Shown here: positions 45,331 through 55,743 of the stretch, piece after piece
Layout: each line of letters opens with the position of its first letter
How positions within the stretch are numbered: the first letter of the stretch is position 1
NCBI GenBank assembly: GCA_021234155.1
Contig: JAJEKV010000017.1
Span: forward strand, 17,742,372-17,806,371
DNA length: 64,000 nt
From: Isoetes taiwanensis
Lineage: Eukaryota > Streptophyta > Lycopodiopsida > Isoetales > Isoetaceae
Reading direction: 5' to 3'
Made by a program: the position numbers and the translations under genes
The notes under the pieces: generated by a model
Told to the model about the DNA's origin: nothing
The model's database searches: none
The model's input: the letters and a program-made list of their open reading frames with translations, nothing else

Positions 45331-45870
45331 TTTGGGAAAAGATCACAACTTTGTGTGGGGGAGAGAGCAGCAAGAGGCATTTCGGCGCGTTATGGATTTG
45401 CTAGTGAGCAGTCCTGTGCTAGAAGTGCCGAAATTGATTGAGGTCTATACTGACGCTTGTGGCCAAGCGTTAGGGGCAGTACTAATGCAGCAGGGTCACG
45501 TAGTGGCTTATAAAAGTCGAAAACTAAAGTCCTGCGGAAAGAAATTATGCAACTTATGAGCAAGAGTTGTTAGCATTGTACATGTGTCAAGGACGTGGAG
45601 GCACTATTTACGTAGTGGGACGAGCCAAGAGCCGCGGAAGTTTATCGTCGATACTGACTATAAACCTGGGATTCTTGCAAAGTCGAGCCGAAATTAGCCC
45701 GAGACAGGCTAGGTGGCTAGAATTCCTCCATGAGTTCCATTTTTCCATTAAGCATACGCCGGGCAAAACTAATCCAGTTGCCGATACATTACCAAGGGTT
45801 AAGCATATAAATACCTTGATGACTTTGGCAAGTGATCTTATACAAGGGATCGAGGATGCATATCCTGAGG
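45331..45870 (+). pseudogene. Element A RNase H remnant
   Basis: The frame 45,332-45,559 carries the RNase H start (EVYTDACGQALGAVLMQQGHVVAYKSRKL). The rest is in shifted frames; PGKTNPVADTLPRV near 45,760 is the end of the domain. Stops and frameshifts lie between. Confidence 0.85.
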
Positions 45871-47190
45871 ATCAGTAAGATCCGGCGATGGTCAAGCTCG
45901 GGGAGCTGTGGACTGAGCAAGAGGGGTTGCATTCGACAAGGGAAGGATCTATGAGTGGGGACCTTAGGGAATCAATTCTACGTAAGCACCATGATACTCC
46001 ACAAGCTGGGCATGGAGGTGAATGGGAGACGTATGAGTTGGGAAAAAGGTTCTACCACTCGCCAGAGTTGCAAGATCAAGTCAAGGACTTGGTAAGTCAC
46101 TGCTTGGGTAGAGCGGTGGGAGCGGATCATGGGAAAACTCCGGGATGGTTACAACCTCTCCCTATACCAAATGAACGCTGGGTAAGCGTGAGTATGGACT
46201 TTATAGTCACATTAACTAGAACTGCTAGGTAACATACTCGGATTTTGGTAATAGTGGATCGGTTAACCAAGTATGCTAAGTTTATAGCATTGAAAAGGGA
46301 GGCTACGGGCATGACGTAGCAGTGCATATTCCCTTGTCCATTGTAAGTGATCGAGACACTAAGTTCACGGGTCACTTCTGGAGGGATCTCATGAGAAGAT
46401 TGAGGATCCGATTATACATGAGTAGTGGAAATCATCCACGAACGGGTGGGCAAACTTAGCGTATAAACATGATCCTGGAGGACATGTTGCAAAGTTTTGT
46501 CCACGAGAAGCAGTCTAGATGGGACGAGTATTTACCCTACCTAGAGTTCGCTTATAATGATAGCCATCACAAGGGGATTCGGATGACTCTCTTTGTGGCT
46601 ATGATGGGCCGAAACCCAAGGGCTTATTCTGGTATGCCTAAGTACCTTAGAACCGAAGTTGCAGTATACATGCTGCATGATGCAATCCTGCGGCAGTGCA
46701 AGCAAGCATTGCGAAAAGCTCAATATAGGGCACGAGCGTCTGCTAATCAGCATAGACAAGATGTCTCTTATGCGAAAGCTGATCACGTTACTTACAGGTC
46801 GTTTATCTTTCGGCATTAAGCATCGGGTGCCTAAACTTACTCCGCGGTATGCTGGGCCTTTTAGGGTGCTAAAAGGATCCGGTAAACAGCGTACGAGTTG
46901 AACTTACTACAGGAAGTAGGGATCCATCCTGTGTTCATGTAAGTCAGCAGGGTTATACTGGATACCGCTAACGTGGTTAGTCCGCAAAGTATACCGATAG
47001 TCTTAAACTCCTCTGTAACTCCAGAACGTCTTTAGATAAAAAAAAAAAGAGTTCGGCAGCTGCGCACTAGGGATGTGTTAAAACATCGGGTTCAGTGGCA
47101 GGACCAGTCTCCTGAGGATGCCACCAGGGAGACGAAGGAATTTGTGCAGCAGTTCCCCTCATCTAAGGGATCAACCTTGAGGGCAAGGTC
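45871..47190 (+). pseudogene. Element A integrase and chromodomain remnants
   Basis: The zinc-binding region is recognisable (HHDTPQAGHGG, with H and C residues partly lost), then MDFIVTLTRT at 46,195 (first catalytic Asp). The segment around the second Asp (IVSDRDTKFTGHFW) lies at 46,338-46,380 with a short internal loss, and the Glu region at 46,440-46,500 shows a stop in place of the expected Thr-Glu. The C-terminal GPF motif (RYAGPFRVLKGSG) and a chromodomain (LKHRVQWQDQSPEDAT) follow. Multiple frameshifts inactivate it. Confidence 0.85.
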
Positions 47191-47208
47191 CAAAAGGAGG
47201 GGGAGGAA
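47191..47208 (+). promoter_or_regulatory. Polypurine tract of element A
   Basis: AAAAGGAGGGGGAGGAA immediately precedes the 3' LTR start TGTTACAGG, as required for plus-strand priming. The same tract is found next to LTR4 (53,586-53,602) and, inverted, next to LTR3 (49,943-49,960). Confidence 0.95.
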
Positions 47209-48586
47209 TGTTACAGGTGCTCCCAAGGGCATAGCCGGAATCGGGCCCTTGACGGACGTCCATGAGCATGGGGGTACTGTTAGTCGCGATTGCCGGGCAG
47301 TTGTGATCTAATGGGCCGTGTTGACTGTAATCAGTCTACGGTGACGGGATGCGGAGTAAAGAGTATTAATGGCTAGCGGCGGGTAATGGTTCGCTAGGGG
47401 GCACTAATATTGTTAAATATTAGTGCGGTAAGAGTTAGCAGGATCTGTCGGGGCAGTAGACCTGAATGGTTGCATGGCTAACGTTAGTATATTACATATT
47501 AATGTGTGGCATAGGCACTAGGGGTCAATAACATTAATATGTAAGTTTAAATGTTAGCTACGGTTTTTAATGAAACATTAAAGGTACACGTGGCGTTAAA
47601 CGGTTCGATGGGACTTATAAAGACTTCTATATCAGAAAACAGGAATCGTGGAGAAGCCCGGGCTGCCAGATCTTGATCAGAAGCTGTAGTGCATGAATTG
47701 GGATCGTACAAGGGCCTGATCTGGCCGGATTCATGCATGCGGAACTGATTGTGAACTCAGAGAAGAGTTCTATAAAGTCAAGGGGTTGAATTGGAGCAAG
47801 GTAGAAGAACCGGGTTTTGAGATTGGAAGCCGATTCTACCTATACTAATTGTTGTAGGACTCACAAGTCAGCCCCTGGGTTCGGAATTGGATTCCGAATC
47901 GTTTAGTAGGGCGTTAAGGCAATCTGATACTGCCTGAATCGGATCAGCACTAGACCATAAAGTCTGTTTGCAGCCAAGGGCTGTGTTAACGATCCCGGAG
48001 CAGTTTAATGCTGCCGTGAATGAATTGTGATCAGGGATCAAAGGGCTCAACAAAGCCGATTCTGCTGATCCTTGTCTGATCCTAGGGATTGACCCATAGG
48101 GTCGAAACTGCAGCCTAAGGCTGTGTTTGAGATCCAAAGGCAGATTGATCTGGGTGAGAAACCGGTTGGTACTGACCCAAGGGGATTCGTGCAAGAATCC
48201 GGATTGCTGTCGGATTGTTCTTGGGTTCAAGAACTGAGCTTGGAGGTTGGATTTGGACTCCGAGGTTATAGGTGTGGCCCAGGGCATTGGGAACTGCCAG
48301 GAGCCAAATCAACACTGGATCCTTAGGATTCGATTGCAGCTTAGAGCTGTGCTTGTGATCTCAGAGCAGTGTGCTACTGCAAAGGATCGGTCAGAGTGAA
48401 GCATCTGGTAGGTGCTGACCTCAGAGGGATTTCATTGAAGGAATCCGGGCTTGTGGGAGTAATCCCTTAACAACAAGCCGATAAGACTAGCGCGGGGGAT
48501 CCGGGATCCATGGTGTGGGTGGTAGCTAGTCGGTCTCAACACGCGGGCAGGGATTATTTCTAAGGAAAATTTTTTGCCGTGTAACA
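47209..48586 (+). repeat. Element A 3' LTR
   Basis: About 1,378 bp, beginning TGTTACAGGTGCTCCC and ending CCGTGTAACA. It matches the 5' LTR and carries CAG and CTG words where the 5' LTR has CGA, TCG or CCG. Confidence 0.95.
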
Positions 48587-49942
48587 GTCCTTAGAAACAA
48601 TCCCTGCCCGCGTGTTGACGCCGACTAGCTACCACCCACACCATGGATCCCAGATCCCCCGCGCTAGTCTTATCGGCTTGTTGCTACGAGATTGCTCCCA
48701 CAAGCCCGGATTCCTGTAGAGAATCCCCCAGAGTTCAACACCTTTCCAGATGCTTCGCCCTGTCCGATCTTTCGCAGTAACCAACTGCTCTATGACCGTT
48801 TACACAGCCCTTGGCTGCAATCAAACCTTATGGTTCTAGCGCTGGTTCGACTCCTGACAGTACGAGACAGCTTTAAAGCCACACTACCAGATACTTCACT
48901 CTCTGACCGGCCTTGGGCAGTATCAAACTGCTCCGTGATCATTCACACAGCCCCTGGCTGTGATCTCGACCTCAAGGCCCAAGCCTTGGTCTGGCCACTG
49001 GCAGCAATTCCCCAGCAATGCGAATTCTTACAAGTATCCCCTTGGGTTGATTCCTTCCCAATTCAATCCTTGACAGTATAAAACTGCCTTAGGATCCCAA
49101 ACACAGCTTTAGGCTGCTAATTCGACCCTGTGGGCCAAGCCACGATCAATCAGAGATCAATCCCAGCCTTGGGCTGCCAATCCGACCCTATGGGTCCAAA
49201 ACTGATCCCGTTCTTGGCAGAATCAAACTGCCTTGGGAACATAACAGCAACTTCGGAATCCAATTCCGAACTCAAGGCTTAATTCTTGGATCAAGTCTCC
49301 AAGCATTATATCAGAAATTGGCTTCAAGGTTGCTGCCTCCGATTTCTCTCCATGCTCAAATCCGACTCCCAGGCTTTATAGAACCCATCTTTGAGTTCAC
49401 AAGCAGTTCTGGCAGACTAAAACCGGCCAGATCAGCCCTTCACATGGCCCGAATCCATGCTCTACAGCATCTCTTAGAGATCTGGCAGGCCGGATTCATG
49501 CACGAACCCATTTCTCTGATTTCATATCAGACTTGAAAGACCCATCCAACCATTTAACGCCACGTGTAACTTTTAAATAACCTTAAAACCATAGCTAACA
49601 TTTAAACTTAACATTTAAATGACATTGGCCCCTAGGGCCTATACAACCTAAATTAACATTAATGTCTAATGTTAATCCTGCCGGCTACAGGTCATGTGCC
49701 CCGTAATCCCTGCTAGCTTTGCCGCACTAATATTTAACAATATTAGTGCCCCCTAGCTTAACCATTACCCGGCCGCTAGCCATTAATACCATTTACCCCG
49801 TGATCCCGCCACCGTAGACCGACATACCAACACGCCCATTGAATCACAACCGCCTCAAGAATGGCGACCAACAAGTACCCCCCTGTGCTCATGGACGCCC
49901 ATCAAGGGCCCGATTCGCTATGCCCTTGGGAGCACCTCAACA
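48587..49942 (-). repeat. Element B LTR3 (reverse orientation)
   Basis: Reverse complement of an LTR starting TGTTGAGGTGCTCCC. Its outer (48,587) edge begins at GTCCTTAGAAAC, without the terminal TGTTACACGGC. The plus-strand frame at 48,692-49,081 is LTR sequence, not a gene. Confidence 0.95.
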
Positions 49943-50540
49943 TTTCCTCCCCCTCCTTTTGACCTTGCCCTCAAGGTTGATCCCTTAGATGAGGGTGTGC
50001 CGCGAAATTCCTTCGTCTCCCTCGGTGGCATCCTCGTGAGACCTGGTCCTCGCCATCAACCCGATGTTCTACCACATCCCTATTAGTGCCGCCGAACTCT
50101 TTTATCTAAAAGACGCTCACGGCGCTGAGGGAGTTCAAGACGACGGGTATACTTTTTACTTGACTAACCACATTAGCGGTATCCAGCATAACCCTCTTCA
50201 GCTGACTTACATGTAACACAGGATGGATCCCTACTTCCTGTAGTAAGTTCAACTCGTACGCTGTTTCCCCGATCCTTTTAGCACCCTAAAAGATCCAGCA
50301 TACCGCGGAGTAAGTTTAGGCACCCGATGCTTAATGCCGAAAGATAAACGATCCGTAAGTAACGTGATCAGCTTTCGCATAAGAGACATCTCGTCTATGC
50401 TGATTAGCAGACGCTTGTGCCCTATATTGAGCTTTTCGCAATGCTTGCTTGCACTGCCGCAGGATTGCATCATGCAGCATGTATACTGCAACTTCGGTTC
50501 TAAGGTACTTAGGCATACCAGAATAAGCCCTTGGGTTTCA
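49943..50540 (-). repeat. Element B inverted internal segment
   Basis: Inverted polypurine tract, chromodomain and integrase C-terminal region (minus frames 50,249-50,516 match 53,005-53,253). Ends at GGGTTTC where forward gag sequence begins. Confidence 0.9.
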
Positions 50541-53500
50541 GCAGTATTTTATGCTTGCATATGCAGCCAACCAAGCAGAAGGTCTAGTGTAAAAGACGAA
50601 GAACAACCGGGTTGTTCGAGTAGTTCTCAACTAAGACAGGATGGTATTAACGGGGTTAATACGGATAAACCTTGTCTGGGTTGTGGGAAAAGAGGACATG
50701 ATGTATGGATTTGTCCTAACATTTAATCAAGATTCCTTAAGGGCTTGATGGGGAACTATAGTAATGTTCTCGAAAAGCTAATAGCAAAATTTGTTTTTTT
50801 TTTTTATTTATTTAGATAAATTTCTTTTATTACTTGTAGGTACAAGTAATGGACAGTTGGGAAAACTGTTGGATGTAAGAATTAGTTCAAGCAACTATAC
50901 TAAGGTATGTTTTTTATACATATTTCAATTCTTAGGTTATAATGCAATAAATGCAATTATAATTTGCGTAAATATGTTGTGGTAATGTACCAAAACTTAC
51001 AAGATGGGAAAGATATTGGAATATCTTAACATCTTAAAATTAATCCTAGTACGCACCTAGATAAGGTCGTATGAAAAAGGATTAGAATCATAGGAAGTTT
51101 GGCTAAGCGACGGGGTCGACTTAGTGCACCAAATTCTTATGAGGAATTAGATAATGCTATCTAATTGAAAAGTGCATGTTCAACTTTTCGAAGTAAATGT
51201 AGGGCATACTTCCAATGACTAGAAATTAGTCAAGATCAAGGAATAATCCCAAGTCATGGTTTAAGCCATGCAAGTGCCTCGGGCAATATAAAAGCACTTG
51301 GGTTATATATATTCTTAGGACTTTTACAAGTCCGTGTTTACAAAACAATGCAATGGGGAATTGCATCTAAGAATATAGTTCTTCCTTGATGGATACCATG
51401 CCGGATAATGACATGGTTGGGAATTGTTAAGCAAAGGTTTTGTACGACCAAGTAAAATACCTTTTGCGAGCCTTGTTTTCATTATTAAGAAAACGGACGA
51501 TACTATGCGAATGTGCATAGATTACTCGGGTTGATGATATTTTGGATTTTCTTCGGGGTACTAAATGGTTTAACAAAATCGACCTCCATGATAAATATCA
51601 CCAGATCCCGTTAAGGTACAAGTAGTAGAGCAATGGATCCCGCTGGAAAACGTGACAAAGTTACGCAGTTTTCTGGGATGAGCCACGTACTACTGTAAAA
51701 TTGTACCTAGATTCTCTAAGAATTGTTGCTCCTCTCACCGATCTTTGGGAAAAGATCACGATTTTGTGAGGGGGAGAGAGCAGCAAGAGGCGTTTCAGCG
51801 CGTTAAGGATTTGCTAGTGAGCAGTCCTGTGCTAGAAGTGCCGGAATTGAATTAGACATTTGAGGTCAATACTGATGCTTGTGGTCAAGCGTTAGGGGCA
51901 GTACTAATGCAGCAGGGTCACATAGTGGCTTATAAAAAGTCGAAAACTAAGTCCTGCGGAAAGAAATTATGCAACTTATGAGCAAGAGTTGTTAGCATTG
52001 TACATGCGTCAAGGACGTGGAGGCACTATTTACATAGTGGGACGAGCCAAGAGCCGCGCAAGTTTATCGTCGATACTGACCATAAACCTGGGGTTCTTGG
52101 AAAGTCAAGCCGAAAGTAGCCCGAGATAGGCTAGGTGGCTAGACTTCCTCCATGATTTCCGGTTTTCTAATGAGCATACGTCGGGCAAAACTAATCCAGT
52201 TGCCGATACATTACCAAGGGTTAAGCATATAAATGCCTTGATGACTTTGGCAAGTGATCTTATACAAGGGATCGAGGATGCATATCCTGAGGATCAGTAA
52301 GATCCGGTGATGGTCAAGCTCGGGGAGCTGTGGACTGAGCAAGAGGGTTTGCATTTCTATAAGGGAAGGATCTATGTTCCTTCAAGTGGGGACCTTAGGA
52401 AATCGATTCTACGCGAGCACCATGATACTCCACAGCTGGGCATGGAGGTGAATGGAAGACGTATGAGTTGGGAAAAAGGTTCTACGACTCGCCAGAGTTG
52501 CAAGATCAAGGCAAGGACTTGGTAAGTCACTGCTTGGTGTGTCAAGCGGTGAAGGCGGATCATGGGAAAACTTTGGGATTGTTATAACCTCTCCCTATAT
52601 CAAATGAATGCTGGGTAAGCGTGAGTATGGACTTTATAGTCGCATTATCTAGAACTGCTAGATAACATACTCAGATTTTTGGTAATAGTACTAGATCAGT
52701 TAGTTAACCAAGTATGCTAAGTTTATAGCATTGAAAAGGGAGGCTACAGGGTATGCTAAGTTCACGGGTCACTTCTGGAGGGATCTCATGAAAAGATTGA
52801 GGATCCGATTATACATGAGTGGTGGAAATCATCCACGAACGGGTGGGCAAACTGAGCGTACAAACATGATCCGGGAGGACATGTTGCGAAGTTTTGTCTC
52901 CGAAAAGCAGTCTAGATGGGACGAGTATTTATCCTACCTAGAGCTCGCTTATAATAATAGCCTTCACAAGGGGATTCGGATGACTCTCTTTGTGGCTATG
53001 ATGGGACGAAACCCAAGGGCTTATTCTGGTATGCCTAAGTACCTTAGAACCGAAGTTGCAGTATACTTGCTGCATGATGCAATCCTGCGGCAGTGCAAGC
53101 AAGCATTGCGAAAAGCTCAATATAGGGCACGAGCGTCTGCTAATCAGCATAGACGAGATGTCTCTTATGCGAAAGCTGATCACGTTACTTACGGATCGTT
53201 TATCTTTCGGCATTAAGCATCGGGTGCCTAAACTTACTCACGCAGATCTTTGATCTTTTAGGGTGCTAAAAGGATCGGGAAAACAGCGTACGAGTTGAAC
53301 TTACTACAGGAAGTAGGGATCCATCCTGTGTTATATGTAAGTCAGCTGAAGAGGGTTATGCTGGATACCGCTAATGTGGTTAGTCCGTAAAGTATACCGA
53401 TCGTCTTGAACTCCTCTGTAACGCCAGAACGTCTTTTAGATAAAAGAGTTCGGCAGCTGCACAATAGGGATGTGGTAGAACATCGGGTTCAGTGGCAGGA

Positions 53501-53602
53501 CCAGTCTCCTGAGGATGCCACCAGGGAGACGAAGGAATTTGTGCAGCACCCCTCATCTAAGGGATCAACCTTGAGGGCAAGGTCCAAAAGGAGGGGGAGG
53601 AA
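50541..53602 (+). pseudogene. Element B internal region (end of gag to chromodomain)
   Basis: Starts with the gag zinc-knuckle end, CLGCGKRGHDVWIC, then parallels element A. A segment equivalent to about 44,000-45,007 of A is deleted at about 51,418, removing the RT N-terminus. GFVRPSKIPFAS-like and RMCIDY motifs follow, then the same RT catalytic gap as in A, RNase H remnants (near 51,880) and integrase (52,731-53,216) with GGQTERTNMIRED, carrying the catalytic Glu. Chromodomain remnants are at 53,450-53,560. Frameshifts throughout. Confidence 0.85.
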
Positions 53603-54976
53603 TGTTACAGGTGCTCCCAAGGGCATAGCCGGAATCGGGCCCTTGACGGACGTCCATGAGCACAGGGGTACTGTTGGTCGCCATTGCCGGGCGCCATTCA
53701 ATGGGCCGTGGTTGACCGTGAATCGCCTACCGCGATGGCGGATGCGGGTAAATGGTATTAATGGCTAGCGGCGGGTAATGGTTCGCTAGGGGCACTAATA
53801 TTGTTAAATATTAGTGCGGCAAGAGCTAGCAGGGATTACCGGGGCACATGACCTGTAGACCTGCAGGATTAACATTAGACATTAATGTTAATGTAGGTTG
53901 TATAGGCCCTAGGGGCCAATGTCATTTAAATGTTAAGTTTAAATGTTAGCTATGGTTTTAAGGTTATTTAAAAGTTACACGTGGCGTTAAATGGTTGGAT
54001 GGGTCTTTCAAGTCTGATATGAAATCAGAGAAATGGGTTCGTGCATGAATCCGGCCTGCCAGATCTCTAAGAGATGCTGTAGAGCATGGATTCGGGCCAT
54101 GTGAAGGGCTGATCTGGCCGGTTTTGGTCTGCCAGAACTGCTTGTGAACTCAAAGATGGGTTCTATAAAGCCTGGGAGTCGGATTTGAGCATGGAGAGAA
54201 ATCGGAGGCAGCAACCTTGAAGCCGATTTCTGATATAATGCTTGGAGACTTGATCCAAGAATTAAGCCTTGAGTTCGGAATTGGATTCCGAAGTTGCTGT
54301 TATGTTCCCAAGGCAGTTTGATTCTGCCAAGAACGGGATCAGTTTTGGACCCATAGGGTCGGATTGGCAGCCCAAAGCTGGGATTGATCTCTGATTGATC
54401 GTGGCTTGGCCCACAGGGTCGAATTAGCAGCCTAAAGCTGTGTTTGGGATTCTAAGGCAGTTTTATACTGTCAAGGATTGAATTGGGAAGGAATCAACCC
54501 AAGGGGATACTTGTAAGAATTCGCATTGCTGGGGAATTGCTGCCAGTGGCCAGACCAAGGCTTGGGCCTTGAGGTCGAGATCACAGCCAGGGGCTGTGTG
54601 AATGATCACGGAGCAGTTTGATACTGCCCAAGGCCGGTCAGAGAGTGAAGTATCTGGTAGTGTGGCTTTAAAGCTGTCTCGTACTGTCAGGAGTTGAACC
54701 AGCGCTAGAACCATAAGGTTTGATTGCAGCCAAGGGCTGTGTAAACGGTCATAGAGCAGTTGGTTACTGCGAAAGATCGGACAGGGCGAAGCATCTGGAA
54801 AGGTGTTGAACTCTGGGGGATTCTTTACAGGAATCCGGGCTTGTGGGAGCAATCTCGTAGCAACAAGCCGATAAGACTAGCGCGGGGGATCTGGGATCCA
54901 TGGTGTGGGTGGTAGCTAGTCGGCGTCAACACGCGGGCAGTAGGGATTGTTTCTAAGGAAAAATTTTTGCCTTGCA
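53603..54976 (+). repeat. Element B LTR4 (forward orientation)
   Basis: Begins TGTTACAGGTGCTCCC after a polypurine tract; its last bases read TTTTTGCCTTGCA rather than CCGTGTAACA, so the terminal bases differ or are lost. Near-identical to LTR3 in reverse. The minus frame 54,463-54,852 is LTR sequence. Confidence 0.9.
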
Positions 54977-55670
54977 GCCCTTAGAAGTTCTGCATTGCTT
55001 CTAAATTCTCCATCTAATTGAATAGCCTTAGATAATGCTATCTTTGCTCTATCTTCTAAAGTTAGACATTCCTCTAATAACATTTCTTTTATTACTAGCA
55101 ATTTCTCCCCTTTCACTTTGTTACTACAATCAAATGTTTCTGAATCTTGAATCACCTTGTCATCATACTCTGCATTTATTGCACCATGATCTTTCTCACT
55201 ATTGTTTCCAGAGAACTTATTCATTCCTGAATGTCAATCAGTCAGTTTCTGTTCAAATTCCCTTGTTCTTTTCTTAACAATGACATTGTAACTACTTTCT
55301 ATTTTGTAACTTATTCAAGTGTTCCATGTCGTCATCTTTCGACTGCAAAGCCTCAGTAGTCTTCTGTGCCACCGTAGAACTCGAAAATTGTTTCTGAGCT
55401 TGAGCATTTCCGTCTTCAATATGGTCCATGTACCGAGGTTCATATTCAACGTGTAAACTCCAAAGCATCGCTATAATAGACGCTACCTTTGCCTTCAGCA
55501 ATATATTCTCCACCTCCAACTTACTGACCCCAGCTATGTCATTCGTAATCCTGCCTTCATATGAACCTTCTCTGTCCTCTCTTCACTATTCAAGCATACC
55601 AGTAATCTCGCACAGGTCGTCCTTTATGCAAACGATAACTATACGTTGTCCACTGGAGATTCCAAGCTGA
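54977..55670 (-). pseudogene. Host-gene exon remnants truncated by element B
   Basis: A minus frame from an ATG at 55,224 to the LTR edge encodes a hydrophilic helical segment (KEMLLEECLTLEDRAKIAL, LDGEFRSNAELLRA). A second, 55,519-55,292, encodes another helical stretch (VENILLKAKVASIIAMLW). Both look like exons of one minus-strand gene. The first runs straight into LTR4, and coding-like sequence (VSRFEALTHATFSMFHA) appears on the far side of element A at 41,207-41,264, so the gypsy block may have split one exon. The family is not recognised. Confidence 0.35.
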
Positions 55671-55743
55671 ACTGATTAAACTCTCCTCCCAATCTCATTT
55701 TAGACCTCTTTATTCTGTAAGCAGTGTCAAAAAAGCATGTATT

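Larger units (their letters stand above)
41265..48586 (+). mobile_element. Gypsy element A, defective, with two direct LTRs
   Basis: Bounded by LTRs 41,265-42,639 and 47,209-48,586, each starting TGTTACAGG and ending TAACA. Between them: a degenerate primer-binding site, gag, scattered pol motifs and a polypurine tract. RT lacks its catalytic segment, gag and integrase carry stops, and a 796-bp TIR element sits inside pol. The flanks GGCAT and GTCCT do not show a clear 5-bp target duplication; element B directly adjoins its 3' end. Confidence 0.95.
48587..54976. mobile_element. Gypsy element B, palindromic, with LTRs in inverted orientation
   Basis: Left end: LTR3 in reverse orientation (48,587-49,942), followed by about 598 bp of internal 3' sequence, also reversed (49,943-50,540). 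At about 50,540 the orientation flips and the element reads forward from the end of gag through pol to LTR4 (53,603-54,976). The reversed arm repeats the material at about 53,005-54,976, so the arms are about 1.95 kb. No 5' LTR with primer-binding site and no gag N-terminus exist. LTR3 and LTR4 are near-identical to each other and differ from the LTRs of element A, so B is an independent insertion. The first ~20 bases of LTR3 next to element A are missing. Confidence 0.9.

Noticed and set aside
48692-49081. 130-codon ORF, also found at 54,463-54,852 on the minus strand
   Set aside because: Both lie inside near-identical LTRs (LTR3 and LTR4) and are LTR sequence read through; no domain or start context.
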